Notes under the pieces: model-generated | Seen by the model: only the letters and a program-made list of their open reading frames with translations | The model's database searches: none | What the model was told of the DNA's origin: nothing | Assembly (NCBI RefSeq): GCF_900112205.1 | Contig: NZ_FOKW01000002.1 | Coordinates: 434,001-498,000 of the forward strand | Length of the DNA stretch: 64,000 nt | Direction: 5' to 3' | Source: Natronobacterium haloterrestre | GTDB lineage: Archaea; Halobacteriota; Halobacteria; Halobacteriales; Natrialbaceae | Part shown: one piece after another, positions 50,472-60,290 of the stretch | How the letters are laid out: every line of letters begins with the position of its first letter | Numbering within the stretch: position 1 is the stretch's first letter | Made by a program: the position numbers and the translations under genes

Positions 50472-51434
50472 ATGAGACAGGAACACATCGAGAGAGGGAA
50501 GGCGATACAGAGACGGACCGGAAAAACGTTCTACCTCGCGACGCGGTTCCTCCCCGAGCGCGTTCGTCACTCGACTCACGTTCTCTACGCGTTTTTCCGG
50601 ATCGCGGACGAGGTCGTCGACGACGCCGCGGATACCCCTCGGGAAGAGCAACGGGCGGAACTCGAGAAGTTGCGCGCCCAGGCGCTGGGCGAGGAGCCAG
50701 CGGACGATCCGGTTCTGGAAGCCTTCTGTGAACTCCGGGAGCGCCACGACATCGCCGACGAGGAGGTCGAGGAGTTCGTCGACGCGATGGTCACCGACAT
50801 CACCCGGAGCCGATACGAGACCTACGACGACCTCGAGGCGTACATGCGGGGGTCGGCCGCGGCGGTCGGCGTGATGATGACCGCGATCATGGACCTCGAC
50901 CCCGAGATGGAGGAGGCTGCGCTCCCTCACGCGATCAAACTCGGCGAGGCCTTCCAGCTGACCAACTTCCTCCGGGACGTCCGGGAGGACATCGTCGAAC
51001 GCGACCGCATCTACCTCCCCCTCGAGACGCTTCGCGAGCACGGGGTATCTCCCGAGGAGATCGAGAACTTCGAGTACTCCCCGGCGTTCGCGGCGGCGAT
51101 GGAGGACGAACTCGAGCGGACTGAGGAACTGTACCGCGAGGGCGTCGCCGGGATCCGGTATCTCCCCGAGGACTGCCAGCTACCGGTGTTGCTGGCGGCG
51201 GTGTTGTACGCCGAGCACCACTCGCTCATCCGGGCACAGGACTACGACGTCCTTACCGAAGAACCGTCGCTGTCGACGGCCCGGAAGCTGTGGTGTCTCG
51301 CGAAGACCCGCTGGCACTGGCACTGGAACCGCGATCCGGAGGCGGTGTTCCAGCGGGTATCCGCGGTGCCGACGGCCGACCCCGGACCCGACCACCGCGG
51401 TCCGGAGCCCGGGGACGGGGTCCCGACGCGGTAG
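50472..51434 (+). CDS. crtB: Phytoene synthase
   Basis: This 320-residue trans-prenyltransferase-like protein joins two geranylgeranyl diphosphates into phytoene, the first committed carotenoid step. Both Asp-rich motifs are visible: RIADEVVDDAAD (about residues 41-52) and QLTNFLRDVREDIVERDRIYLP (around 160-180, shown in part). It is the entry enzyme to the bacterioruberin operon opposite (crtD-lyeJ-cruF) and is convergent with cruF. Confidence 0.95.
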   Translation: MRQEHIERGKAIQRRTGKTFYLATRFLPERVRHSTHVLYAFFRIADEVVDDAADTPREEQRAELEKLRAQALGEEPADDPVLEAFCELRERHDIADEEVEEFVDAMVTDITRSRYETYDDLEAYMRGSAAAVGVMMTAIMDLDPEMEEAALPHAIKLGEAFQLTNFLRDVREDIVERDRIYLPLETLREHGVSPEEIENFEYSPAFAAAMEDELERTEELYREGVAGIRYLPEDCQLPVLLAAVLYAEHHSLIRAQDYDVLTEEPSLSTARKLWCLAKTRWHWHWNRDPEAVFQRVSAVPTADPGPDHRGPEPGDGVPTR

Positions 51435-51488
51435 CGTCGCTTCGTCGAGCGCCACACTCGAGTCCGTCGTCGACGTTGACCGCCTTTT

Positions 51489-52433
51489 TCAGGTGCCGTA
51501 CCGGGACGGAAGCGCCGCCAGCACCATCTCCCGGTCGTACCGGTCGGTCCTGAACAGGCCGAGACAGAACAGGCCGGCGACCCCTGCAGCGATCCAGTTG
51601 CCGTAGAGGAGATTGATCGACCCCCAGAGCAACACGAAGCTCACCAGGTCGTCCAGCATGAACTCGCACTCGCGAACCCGGGCGAGCAGCGCCGTCCGGT
51701 CGAACGCGAGGTCGACGAGCGCGACGGCGACGGTACCCGAGAGCACCCAGCCCCCGTAGTTCGAGAGCGGGACGCCGTAGAAGCCGCCGGACTCGAAACT
51801 CCAGAACCCGATCGCGACGGCGGCCGGATCGAGGACGACGTCGATGGCGACGACGGCGAGGATCGCGGCCGGGATCCGCACGAGGGGGGTTCCGCTCCAG
51901 TCGCCGAGCACCAGCAGCGCCAGCAGGTAGCCGTTCAAAACGAGCGGGATGAAAAACAGCGGGAGCGCGACCGGGACCGTATCGAACAGCATCGGTCCCA
52001 GCTGGATCGCGTACTCGAATGCCCCGTACGGCCAGTCGGTCGCCACGCCGACGATCTCGATCGCGTACGTGTACGCCGTCAGGAGGCCGAGTGCGGCCAG
52101 CGCGCGGCGATCGATCCGCGGCAGGATCCCGACCAGCAGCGGCGAGCGCATGACGGCGGTGCCGAACAGTAACAACAGCGGGTTGTACGCCAGCGGCTCG
52201 GGCAGAAGGCCCTCGGCGCTCGCGACGAGCGACAGCGCGCCGACGACGGGGAAGACGACCGCGATCGTGAACCGGTTCTCGCGGATGAGCGCCTCGAGGC
52301 GTCGCTGAACGGTTGCGCGTCGGTCCGTCCGCTCCTGTTCCTGTTCCCGCTCCCGTTTCCGTTCACGTTCACGTTCACGTTCGCGGTCCCGGCTCCCCTC
52401 GTACTCTCGAGTGCGGGCGTTCGACCTATCCAT
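51489..52433 (-). CDS. cruF: Bisanhydrobacterioruberin hydratase CruF
   Basis: This 314-residue membrane protein with about eight helices adds water to the end groups in the last step of bacterioruberin synthesis. It shows YAIEIVGVATDWPYGAFEY and DPAAVAIGFWSFESGGFYGVPLSNYGGW, typical of CruF. The N-terminus carries an odd RERERERERKREREQEQER tract coded by a simple repeat. Its ATG overlaps the end of lyeJ by 8 bases, so it is last in the crtD-lyeJ-cruF operon. Confidence 0.93.
   Translation of the reverse strand: MDRSNARTREYEGSRDRERERERERKREREQEQERTDRRATVQRRLEALIRENRFTIAVVFPVVGALSLVASAEGLLPEPLAYNPLLLLFGTAVMRSPLLVGILPRIDRRALAALGLLTAYTYAIEIVGVATDWPYGAFEYAIQLGPMLFDTVPVALPLFFIPLVLNGYLLALLVLGDWSGTPLVRIPAAILAVVAIDVVLDPAAVAIGFWSFESGGFYGVPLSNYGGWVLSGTVAVALVDLAFDRTALLARVRECEFMLDDLVSFVLLWGSINLLYGNWIAAGVAGLFCLGLFRTDRYDREMVLAALPSRYGT
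52345..52390 (-). repeat. Simple-sequence repeat coding the Arg/Glu tract of CruF
   Basis: Minus-strand hexamer CGTGAA/CGTGAA-like units recur, coding alternating Arg and Glu (with Lys and Gln further on). The hexamer keeps frame if it slips. Length polymorphism between strains is expected. Confidence 0.7.
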
Positions 52434-53346
52434 TGACGAGCCTCCAGAGGGCACCCATCGTCAAGGCAGTGCCGACGACGGTGTTGATCGCCGGAAACCA
52501 CCAGTAGGCCCGATCGACGGGGACGCTCGAGCCGGCCAGCACGGCGACGAGTGCGGGGTAGACGACCATGACGGCTCCCAGTCGGTAGTCGATCGCGCCG
52601 AACGCGAGGGCGCTTGCCAGCCAGCACGCGCCGCAGTAGGCGTACGTGCGACGTTCGCCGAGCATCGTGGCCGTCGTTCGAATCCCGGCCGCACGGTCGG
52701 GCTCGATGTCGGGAATCGCCGAGAACGTGTGCATCCCCATGGCCCACAGCCAGCCGCCGACGACGGCGAGTGCGGGCGGCTGGGTGCCGGCGACGGCCGC
52801 GTAGGCCGCCGCGCCGGGCGCGATGTAGAGCCCGTTCGAGACCGAGTCGAGCAGCGGCGTCGTCTTGAACCGGACCGGCGGCGCGCTGTAGGCCGCACCC
52901 AGGGCGAGGAAGACGACGATCCAGGGCCAGGCTGGCGCCGGAACGACGGGAACGAACAGCAACGGCAGGGCGGCACAGAGGCCGACCGCGGCGGGGACGT
53001 ACCCCTGTCCCCGGTACCGGGCCTCCTTGTCCTCCTTTTTCGGGTTCTCCGTGTCGATCTCGCGGTCGTAGACGTCGTTGATCCCGTAGAGGAAGACGTT
53101 CGCCGGGAGCAGGAAGTACGCGAACAGGACGACCGCCGCCGGCGCGAACAGGTCGGCGCGTGCCTCGGCCGCGTAGGCGACCCCGACCAGTACGGGACCG
53201 GCGAGGTAGAGCCAGAATCGCGGCCGCGAGAGGACCAGCAGGTAACGGAGTCGGTGGGCGAGCCCGTCCCGCTGGTCGGACTTGCCCTCGGCTCCGGCTC
53301 CGGTTCCGTCTCCATCGCCCCCTCGCGTCGACGCGTTCTCGCCCAT
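52426..53346 (-). CDS. lyeJ: Lycopene elongase/hydratase (UbiA family) LyeJ
   Basis: This 306-residue UbiA-type prenyltransferase has the Asp-rich motif YGINDVYDREIDTENPKK and the second motif SAIPDIEPDRAAGIRTTATMLG, with about nine helices. In haloarchaea LyeJ adds C5 units and water to lycopene, making C50 carotenoid intermediates. It is 14 bp after crtD and overlaps cruF by 8 bases. ATG 53346 (MGENAST) is preferred over the GTG-type start at 53415, which overlaps crtD. Confidence 0.93.
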   Translation of the reverse strand: MGENASTRGGDGDGTGAGAEGKSDQRDGLAHRLRYLLVLSRPRFWLYLAGPVLVGVAYAAEARADLFAPAAVVLFAYFLLPANVFLYGINDVYDREIDTENPKKEDKEARYRGQGYVPAAVGLCAALPLLFVPVVPAPAWPWIVVFLALGAAYSAPPVRFKTTPLLDSVSNGLYIAPGAAAYAAVAGTQPPALAVVGGWLWAMGMHTFSAIPDIEPDRAAGIRTTATMLGERRTYAYCGACWLASALAFGAIDYRLGAVMVVYPALVAVLAGSSVPVDRAYWWFPAINTVVGTALTMGALWRLVNG

Positions 53347-53360
53347 TGCTAGTACCGTTG

Positions 53361-54896
53361 TCACCCCCGATCCTCGAGAATCTTTTCCGCTGTCAGTTCG
53401 CCGCTGATGAGACACATCGGAACGCCGATCCCCGGCGTCGTGTCACCGCCGACGAAGTAGAGCCCGTCGACCTCCTTCGAGCGGTGTGGCGGCCGGAACA
53501 GTGCCGTCTGGCGGAGCGTATGAGCCAGCCCGAGCGCCGTCCCGTCGTAGCTGTTGTACCGGCTGGCGAAGTCGTCGATACAGAACCGCTCCTCGACGAC
53601 GATCCGGTCGCGGATGTCCGTCCCGGTGTGTTCCGCGATGTCGGCGAGAATCTCGTCTCGATACTGGTCGCGGATCTCGGGGGTGTCCTCGAGGCCCGGC
53701 GCGATCGGGACGAGGACGAACAGGTTGCTGTGGCCCTCCGGGGCGACGTCGTCGTCGGTTTCCGAGGGGACACAGAGGTAGTAAGCCGGATCGTCGGGCC
53801 AGGCGGGTTCCTCGAAGATGCTGTCGAAGTGGTCCTCCCAGTCGGTCGGGAGCACGAGCGTGTGGTGAGCCAGTTCGTCGACGTCCCCCTCGACGCCGAG
53901 ATACAGCAGGAACGCCGACGGCGCGTACGTCCGGGACTCCCAGTAGTCGGCATCGTAGCCGCGCTGTTCGGGTTTGAGCAGGTCCTGTTCGGTGTGGGCG
54001 TAGTCGGTGTTGCTGACGACCAGGTCCGGGCGGAGCTGTCCCTCGGGGGTCTCGACGAGGAACGCCCCCTCGCGGCCCTTGATGGCCGTCGCCGGCCGGC
54101 CGGTGTCGTACTCGACGCCCAGTTCCCGGCCGAGGTCGGCGATGCCGTCGACGACGCTTTTCATCCCGCCCTCGGGGTACCAGACGCCGAGGTTGAAGTC
54201 GACGTGGCTCATCAGGTTGTACAGCGCCGGCGTGTTCTTCGGCGACCCACCGAGGAACACCAGCGTGTACTGCATGATCTGCTGGAGCTTCGGGTGGTCG
54301 AAGTAGTTCTCGACGTGGTCCTGCATCGACCCCAGCAGCGTGAGCCCGCGGGCCTGCCGGGCCACGTCGAGGTCGAGGTAGTCCCGGAGCCGGGACCGGT
54401 CCTCGTAGACGAAGTGTTTCATCCCCACCTCGTAGTTCTCCCTGGACTTCTCGAGGTACCGCTCTAACGTCTCTCCCGCTCCGTCCTCGTACTCCTCGAA
54501 GATCTCCTTCGTCCGCTCGAGGTCCGGCGTCACGTCGACCCGATCCCCGTGTGCTCGCGAGCCTGGCTCGCTCGTATCGTCCGCGGAACCCCGTTCCGCG
54601 CTATCCTTGAAGAAGATCCGGTAGTGGGGATCCAGTTGGGTGAGCCGGTAGTAGTCCGACGGCGTTCGATCGAAGTCCCCGAAGAACCGCTCGAACACGT
54701 CGGGCATCAGGTACCACGAGGGGCCCATATCGAACCGGAACCCCTCGATCTCGAGTCGGCTCGCCCGCCCGCCGAGTTGCTCGTTCTTTTCGATGACGCG
54801 CACGTCGGCACCCGCGTCGGCGAGGTAACAGGCGGTCGAGAGTCCCCCGATCCCGCCGCCGATCACGACGACTGATTCACCGGCCAGCGCTTGCAT
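53361..54896 (-). CDS. crtD: Carotenoid 3,4-desaturase (CrtD/CrtI family)
   Basis: This 511-residue FAD-dependent desaturase has VVVIGGGIGGLSTACYLADAGADVRVIEK, the GGRASRLEIEGFRFDMGPSWYL lead (in outline), YPEGGMKSVVDG, and the C-terminal YFVGGDTTPGIGVPMCLISG. Adjacent lyeJ and cruF suggest it is CrtD, acting on C50 intermediates, not the phytoene desaturase CrtI; the sequence alone does not separate them. A divergent TATA element (about 54922-54930) lies 26-34 bases ahead of the ATG at 54896. Confidence 0.9.
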   Translation of the reverse strand: MQALAGESVVVIGGGIGGLSTACYLADAGADVRVIEKNEQLGGRASRLEIEGFRFDMGPSWYLMPDVFERFFGDFDRTPSDYYRLTQLDPHYRIFFKDSAERGSADDTSEPGSRAHGDRVDVTPDLERTKEIFEEYEDGAGETLERYLEKSRENYEVGMKHFVYEDRSRLRDYLDLDVARQARGLTLLGSMQDHVENYFDHPKLQQIMQYTLVFLGGSPKNTPALYNLMSHVDFNLGVWYPEGGMKSVVDGIADLGRELGVEYDTGRPATAIKGREGAFLVETPEGQLRPDLVVSNTDYAHTEQDLLKPEQRGYDADYWESRTYAPSAFLLYLGVEGDVDELAHHTLVLPTDWEDHFDSIFEEPAWPDDPAYYLCVPSETDDDVAPEGHSNLFVLVPIAPGLEDTPEIRDQYRDEILADIAEHTGTDIRDRIVVEERFCIDDFASRYNSYDGTALGLAHTLRQTALFRPPHRSKEVDGLYFVGGDTTPGIGVPMCLISGELTAEKILEDRG

Positions 54897-55065
54897 GTCT
54901 CGTCGTGACTGTCGGCGTAGGGATAAACGTACGGCATATTTGCGTAGGGATCGACGCTCTGCGGATCGGGAGACGGTAGCAAGGGCAGGGCCAAGACAGA
55001 AGGCGACGCTCGTACGCATCTACTCGAGGGAGTACGCCGAGGAATCGACCGACGAAGATACCAAA

Positions 55066-55101
55066 CCATTAGTTCGTCTACTGACTGTACCCCACTAATG
55101 G
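55066..55101. repeat. Inverted repeat around the FNT start codon
   Basis: CCATTAG (55066-55072) and CTAATGG (55095-55101) are perfect 7-base arms with a 22-base loop; the second arm contains the ATG at 55098. In RNA this could form a hairpin that hides the start codon if the mRNA starts before 55066; in DNA it could bind a regulator. The region lies between the divergent crtD and FNT genes. Confidence 0.5.
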
Positions 55102-56972
55102 CCAATCCCGAATCCGAAGAGCGAGAGCGGATACGCGACTCGGGGCCGCCCGCGGAACGCCCCGGGAAGCCGGAGCCGAGCGACGAGACGGAAGAGGTCC
55201 GTGATGCGGTCGAGCGGTCCCGTAGTGGCGCGCCCGCAGTCGGATCGGTCGTTCGCGACCGGTTCTCCTCCGACGAGGTCTTCCAGCGGATCGTCGCGGC
55301 GGCCGACGAGGAGGTCACCTCCGGCAACCGCGAACTCTTCTTCAGCGGCCTCGCCGCCGGGTTCGCGATCACGATCACGTTCCTGCTGTACGCGTCGATG
55401 TACGGCGCGACCGACGGCGATCCGATCGTCAGTTCGCTGCTTTACCCGCTCGGGTTCATCTACATCATCATCGGCGGGTACCAGCTCTACACGGAGAATA
55501 CGCTTCCGCCCGTCGCGCTGACGATCGAGCGACTGGCCAGTCTGCCGGCGCTGCTTCGTCACTGGGTTATCGTCCTTACCGGTAACTTCGCCGGCGGTGC
55601 CTTCGGTGCGGCCGCGCTGACCTGGGGCGGCGTGTTCGACGACGACGCCGCGGCCGCGGCGATGAGCATCGCCCAGCACGGCATCGAGACACCCTGGTGG
55701 GACCTGTTCTTCAAGGCCGCCTTCGCCGGCCTGATCGTCGCCGGCGTCGTCTGGGTCACCTTCGCCTCCCGGGACACGATCTCCCGGCTCGTCGTGGTCT
55801 ACCTCGCGTTCCTCGCGATTCCACTTGGCAACCTGTTCCACGTCGTCGTCTCGTTCACCGAGATGCTCTATCTGGTCTTCGCGGGCGAACTCGCCTTCCT
55901 CGTCGGGATGACTGATTTCGTCCTCCCGGTTCTACTGGGGAACACGCTCGGCGGTATCGTGCTCGTCACGATCGTCAACTACTACCAGACAAGCGAGCAG
56001 CGACTCGAGTCCGCCCGGTTCGAGGGGATCGAGCGCCGGCTCTCGGTCCGCGAGTGGGCCTTCGGCGGGTGGGCCGGACGGTCGTACGTCCCGGTGATCG
56101 ACACCGCCGAAGAGCGGGCGGAGGACGAGGAGACGTACCGAATCATGGTCCCCATCGCGAACCCGCGGACCGAAGGGAAACTCGTCGAACTCGCCTCGAT
56201 GTTCGCGGCGTCCCACGAGTCCGCGACGGTCCACCTGGTCCACGTCGTCCAGACGCCGGACAAACCGTCCGCGACGGGCACCGACAGACAGCGCGCCCGC
56301 ATCGTCTCCGAATCGGAGCGCCGACTCGAGGATCTCACGGAGTCGTTCGCCTACACCGACATCGACTACGACACGTCGACGATCGTCACCCACCGCTCGG
56401 TCGAGGAGATCTTCGACACGGCAAAGCGACAACACGCGGACCTCGTCCTGATGGGCTGGGGGTCCGAGACGCCGTGGGACAGCGCACGTCTCGACCGGCC
56501 GCTCAGCGAACTGACCAAGGAGTTCCCAAGCGACCTGCTCGTGTTCAAGGATCGTGGGACCGACATCTCGCGGGTTCTCCTGCCGACCGCGGGCGGCCCG
56601 GACTCCGATCTCAGCGCCGAAGTCGCGCGGACGCTCACCGAGACCATCGGCACCGAGGTCTCGCTGTTGCACGTCGTCGGCGACCCCACGGCCCGCGAGA
56701 GGGGCGAAGAGTTCATCGAGGAGTGGGCCGCCGAACACGATCTGCACGGGGCGAACCTGATCGTCGACGATTCCGGCAACGTCGAAGAGGCGATCTGTCG
56801 CGAGGCCGACGACGAGACCCTGATCCTGATCGGCGCGACCGAGCGGGGACTGCTCTCGCGACTCGTCACCAGTTCGCTGCACTTCGACGTCATCAACGAC
56901 GTCGACTGCTCGGTGATGCTCGCGGAGCGACCGACGGGCCGCAGCATCATCAGGCGATTGTTCGGCCGATAA
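55098..56972 (+). CDS. FNT channel fused to two universal stress domains
   Basis: This 624-residue protein joins a formate/nitrite transporter domain to two UspA domains. Acidic N-terminal 55 residues come first, then six helices with the FNT segments AAADEEVTSGNRELFFSGLAAGFAI, GGYQLYTENTLPPV, NFAGGAFGAA and LLGNTLGGI. Residues about 345-480 and 485-610 are Usp domains (YRIMVPIANPRTEGKL; SRVLLPTAGGPDSD, then LIGATERGLLSRLV). FNT channels move formate, nitrite or hydrosulfide; the Usp domains may gate it by nucleotide. The fusion is unusual but the frame is continuous. Confidence 0.92.
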   Translation: MANPESEERERIRDSGPPAERPGKPEPSDETEEVRDAVERSRSGAPAVGSVVRDRFSSDEVFQRIVAAADEEVTSGNRELFFSGLAAGFAITITFLLYASMYGATDGDPIVSSLLYPLGFIYIIIGGYQLYTENTLPPVALTIERLASLPALLRHWVIVLTGNFAGGAFGAAALTWGGVFDDDAAAAAMSIAQHGIETPWWDLFFKAAFAGLIVAGVVWVTFASRDTISRLVVVYLAFLAIPLGNLFHVVVSFTEMLYLVFAGELAFLVGMTDFVLPVLLGNTLGGIVLVTIVNYYQTSEQRLESARFEGIERRLSVREWAFGGWAGRSYVPVIDTAEERAEDEETYRIMVPIANPRTEGKLVELASMFAASHESATVHLVHVVQTPDKPSATGTDRQRARIVSESERRLEDLTESFAYTDIDYDTSTIVTHRSVEEIFDTAKRQHADLVLMGWGSETPWDSARLDRPLSELTKEFPSDLLVFKDRGTDISRVLLPTAGGPDSDLSAEVARTLTETIGTEVSLLHVVGDPTARERGEEFIEEWAAEHDLHGANLIVDDSGNVEEAICREADDETLILIGATERGLLSRLVTSSLHFDVINDVDCSVMLAERPTGRSIIRRLFGR

Positions 56973-57112
56973 CGGCGTTTCCGGTTTTCGACGCCCCCTC
57001 CCTCGGTTTTCTCTCGATTCGTCGCGATCGATGGCTCCCTCTGTCGCTCGAGGCGGTCTCGACTCCGCGCTCGAGCCGATGCCTTCCTGTCGTTCGCCCG
57101 CGTAGGGGCTGT

Positions 57113-57838
57113 ATGGAACTGCAAGAAACGACGGCCGTCGTCACCGGCGGCACCCGCGGAATCGGCCGCGCCGTCGCCCTCGCGTTCGCCGAGGCGGGCG
57201 CGACGGTCGTGATCGGCGCTCGAGACGAATCCGACGTCTCCGAGACCGTTACGGCGCTCGAGGATCGACTGGAATCGGCCGACCGATCCGGCGCGGCCGC
57301 CGCGGGGCTCCGGACGGACGTCCGCGACGAGTACGACGTCGAGCGACTCGTCGAGACCGCCTCGCGGACGGGCGACTCGAGCGGGATCGACGTCGTGGTC
57401 GCCGCGGCGGGCGTCTACCACGGCGACGCGGGCGAGACGCCGACCGACGAGGAGTCGTACACCGCGCTCGACGACCACTGGCAGATCAACGGGCGCGGCG
57501 TGTTCGCGACGATCCGCGAGTCTCTGCCGCACTTGAACGACGGAGCACGGGTGCTCGTCCCGACGGGAGCGATCGCCCGCGACCCCAAGCCCGGATACGG
57601 TTCCTACGCGATCTCGAAGGCGACCGCGGAGGCGGTCGCCCGGGGGTTCGCCGCCGACACCCAGTACACGGTCGGCTGTCTGGACCCGGGACAGGTCGCG
57701 ACGGCCCTCTCGGGCGGTGGCGGCCGCGACCCCGAGGACGTCGCCGGGATGTTCGTCTGGGGGGCGACCGACGCGGACCGGGACGTCCTGGACGGGAACG
57801 TGCTCGGCCTCGCCGAGTGGAAACGCGCGACGCGGTGA
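57113..57838 (+). CDS. Short-chain dehydrogenase/reductase
   Basis: This 241-residue SDR has TGGTRGIGRAVALAFAEAGA, AAAGVYHG, PTGAIARDPKPGYGSYAISKATAEAV with the intact YxxxK (YAISK) and VGCLDPGQV. The short C-terminus (DGNVLGLAEWKRATR) and the acidic insert are haloarchaeal. Substrate unknown. ATG 57113 is the natural start; the open frame extends back into the FNT gene as a shadow. Confidence 0.9.
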   Translation: MELQETTAVVTGGTRGIGRAVALAFAEAGATVVIGARDESDVSETVTALEDRLESADRSGAAAAGLRTDVRDEYDVERLVETASRTGDSSGIDVVVAAAGVYHGDAGETPTDEESYTALDDHWQINGRGVFATIRESLPHLNDGARVLVPTGAIARDPKPGYGSYAISKATAEAVARGFAADTQYTVGCLDPGQVATALSGGGGRDPEDVAGMFVWGATDADRDVLDGNVLGLAEWKRATR

Positions 57839-57854
57839 CGGGGTCGCAAGTCGA

Positions 57855-59765
57855 TCAGTTCTCGTCGTCGCTTCCGCCGGGATCGCCCTCTGGGGTCGGC
57901 CCGTCGCTCCCGATCCCGAGGGCGTCGCTCACCGCGTTCGGCGTTACGCTCACGTCCGACCGGGACCGCGCGTAGGCGTAGGAGGCGATCAGCAGGACGA
58001 CTCCGAGGACGAGAAACGACAGCGTCCTGGCGACGGTATCCAGGTCTCGCGTGTCCAGCAGGAATACCTTCGTCGTAGCGAGGCCGAAGACGCCGATAGC
58101 CAGCGCCCGGAGGCCGCGAACCTCGAGCGCGAAGCCCGCGGCGAGCAGGGCCAGGCCCAGCAGGACCCAGGCGATCGACACTCCCACGCCGGAGAACTCG
58201 AGGGCGAGAACGACGGCGGCCAGTCCGGTGGCGACGGTCGCGTACACCCCCTCGAGCGGCGGGACGTATCGGCTGTCGTCTTCGACAGTCGGCCGGGACG
58301 CGACCCACCACGCCAGCCCGTAGAAGACCGCGACGGCGAGCGCGAACGCGACCGGGCGGCCGGTCAGCGTCGCGACCGGGTCGGCCGCGTCGAAGGCCGG
58401 CAACTCGTCCGCGTCGACGGCGAGCAGTTTGAGGACCGTCGCGCCGGCCACGACGTGGCTCCCGAACCGGAATCCGGGCTCCTCGAGCGTCTCCGCTGCT
58501 GTGATCCCGAGACAGACGAGCACGAGCGCGCCGACCGTCGTCGCGAACGTCTCCACCGCCATTGCGACGCCGAGCGCGAGGAAGACGACCGTTCCGGCCG
58601 CTGCGGTGCCGTCGGGTCGCACCGGTCGCCGGTCGGTGACGGCGTAGGTCCCCGCGAGCAGGACGGCGACGACGGCGGGGCCGAGTCCGGCGGCGTCGGC
58701 GTTCCAGTCGCGGACGGCGATCTCGAGCAACACGGCGCCGAAGCCCGCGGCGACGGCCGTGATCGCGACCAGTTGGGCCCGGTACCGTCGCGTCTCGAGG
58801 CGGTCGACGCTCGCGCCCCGGAGGACGTAGCTCCCGGCGAGATAGACGACGAGGGTCGCGACGGAGACGACCGCGATGGCAGCGGCCGGCGGATCGACAT
58901 CGGCGAGCCACAGCAGGAGGACGCCGTAGGAGGCGAACGTACTCGAGAGGACGGGACGACTCCAGCGGGTGACGCTCGCGACGGCGACCAGGCCGCCGGC
59001 GAGCAACAGGACGTACGCGGGCGTCGCAACGAGCGTCGCGGCGTCGGTGCTTATCGCCGCGGTGACGTACCCCAGCAGGAACGCCTCGCCGACGACCAGC
59101 GGCGCGCGGTCCCGGACCGACACGACGGCGGTCGCACCGACCAGCGCCGTCAGCGCGGCGAGGACGACCCACAGCGGCGTCCCGATCGCCTCGCGGTAGC
59201 TCTCGAAGCCGTACGACGCGTAGATGCTGAAGTATGCGACCGCGAGGCCAGCGCCGGCGGCGATCCGGCCCCACCGGACGTATCCCTTCCGGGTCGCGGC
59301 GTAGCGGCCGCCCGCGAACAGCGCGAGCCCGCCGGCCGCGCCGACGGCGACGCGGCCGAGCGGGCCGAGCAGTCCGATCTCGATCGCCAACTGGACGAAG
59401 AAGGCGACGCCGATCACGAGCGCCGCGGCGCCCGCGAGCCCGAGCCAGCGAACGCCGACGGCGAGTTCCCAGTCTCGAGTCGACGTCGAGTCGGCGGAAT
59501 CGGTCGTCGACTCCCGTCCCGACGGATCGGCGGGTTCCTCGCGCCCGCCTTCGCTTACGGCCGCCGACTCGGCGTCGGAGGGCGTGATCGCGTCGGACTC
59601 GACCGTTTCGTCCCGTTCGATCGAGCCGATCGGTTCACTCTCGCCCGACGAGTCGGTCGCGTCCCGCTCGACCGCCCGCTCGAGGGACTCGAGGCGGCGA
59701 CGCAGCGAGTCGACGTCCTCGCGGAGTCGGCGGACCTCGCGACGGAGGTCCTCGTCGTCGGCCAT
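57855..59765 (-). CDS. DUF2339 polytopic membrane protein
   Basis: This 636-residue protein has a coiled-coil N-terminus (LRREVRRLREDVDSLRRRLESLERAVERD), an acidic disordered linker (about 36-85) and about 18-20 transmembrane helices (ELAVGVRWLGLAGAAALVIGVAFFVQLA first). DUF2339 members have an unknown function, often linked to cell envelope. The last gene segment is again acidic (SDDEN). It converges with the SDR at 57838. Confidence 0.88.
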   Translation of the reverse strand: MADDEDLRREVRRLREDVDSLRRRLESLERAVERDATDSSGESEPIGSIERDETVESDAITPSDAESAAVSEGGREEPADPSGRESTTDSADSTSTRDWELAVGVRWLGLAGAAALVIGVAFFVQLAIEIGLLGPLGRVAVGAAGGLALFAGGRYAATRKGYVRWGRIAAGAGLAVAYFSIYASYGFESYREAIGTPLWVVLAALTALVGATAVVSVRDRAPLVVGEAFLLGYVTAAISTDAATLVATPAYVLLLAGGLVAVASVTRWSRPVLSSTFASYGVLLLWLADVDPPAAAIAVVSVATLVVYLAGSYVLRGASVDRLETRRYRAQLVAITAVAAGFGAVLLEIAVRDWNADAAGLGPAVVAVLLAGTYAVTDRRPVRPDGTAAAGTVVFLALGVAMAVETFATTVGALVLVCLGITAAETLEEPGFRFGSHVVAGATVLKLLAVDADELPAFDAADPVATLTGRPVAFALAVAVFYGLAWWVASRPTVEDDSRYVPPLEGVYATVATGLAAVVLALEFSGVGVSIAWVLLGLALLAAGFALEVRGLRALAIGVFGLATTKVFLLDTRDLDTVARTLSFLVLGVVLLIASYAYARSRSDVSVTPNAVSDALGIGSDGPTPEGDPGGSDDEN

Positions 59766-59922
59766 GCTGCGTGAGTCGTCTCACGCTCGTAACATAAATC
59801 AGGGGGTGCAGTTGCTCGCTCGGTAACGACTCGTCGGCGACGCCCGCGACTGCTTGCGCACGGACTGGCGTCTCCAGTCGAGGAAAGAACTCCCGCATCA
59901 ATCTACCGCGGGCTCGAGAATA

Positions 59923-60207
59923 TCAGTCGATGTGGCCTTCGCGGCGGAGCTGATCGGCGTCCTGGCTGGTGTAGCGCCACTCGATGGTGGCTTTCTCGTC
60001 CTGCCAGTCCCAGGGTTCGGCGACGACGATGTCGTCCTGCTCGATCCAGGTCCGGTATTTCATGCGCCCCGGAATGCGGCCGAGTCGTTCCTCGCCGTCT
60101 TCGCAGCGCAGTTGCACGTGGTTCCCGCCGAGGTGTTCGGTTACGACGGCGAATACTTCGTCGCTGTTGGGCATACGGAGGTTCCGTCGCCCGGAGTCTT
60201 CTGTCAC
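59923..60207 (-). CDS. Archaeal translation initiation factor eIF-1A
   Basis: This 94-residue S1/OB-fold protein starts at a [69 protein letters not shown] outlines the family (here stated by its key parts: [47 protein letters not shown]). It stimulates scanning and tRNA binding on the small ribosomal subunit. The GTG 60207 is chosen over ATG 60174, since haloarchaeal relatives carry the same approximately 11-residue extension. Confidence 0.94.
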   Translation of the reverse strand: MTEDSGRRNLRMPNSDEVFAVVTEHLGGNHVQLRCEDGEERLGRIPGRMKYRTWIEQDDIVVAEPWDWQDEKATIEWRYTSQDADQLRREGHID

Positions 60208-60290
60208 AGTCTACCTACGAGCGGAGGACGTTTAAATGGTTGGAGAGCCGTGGTAGCACGACCCATTGGACGACGGCCGAGGGCCGCCGG

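Noticed and set aside
57717-59774. 685-codon plus-strand open frame
   Set aside because: It is antisense to the DUF2339 gene, which has a clear coiled coil and transmembrane helices. The plus frame gives low-complexity Arg/Asp/Gly sequence.
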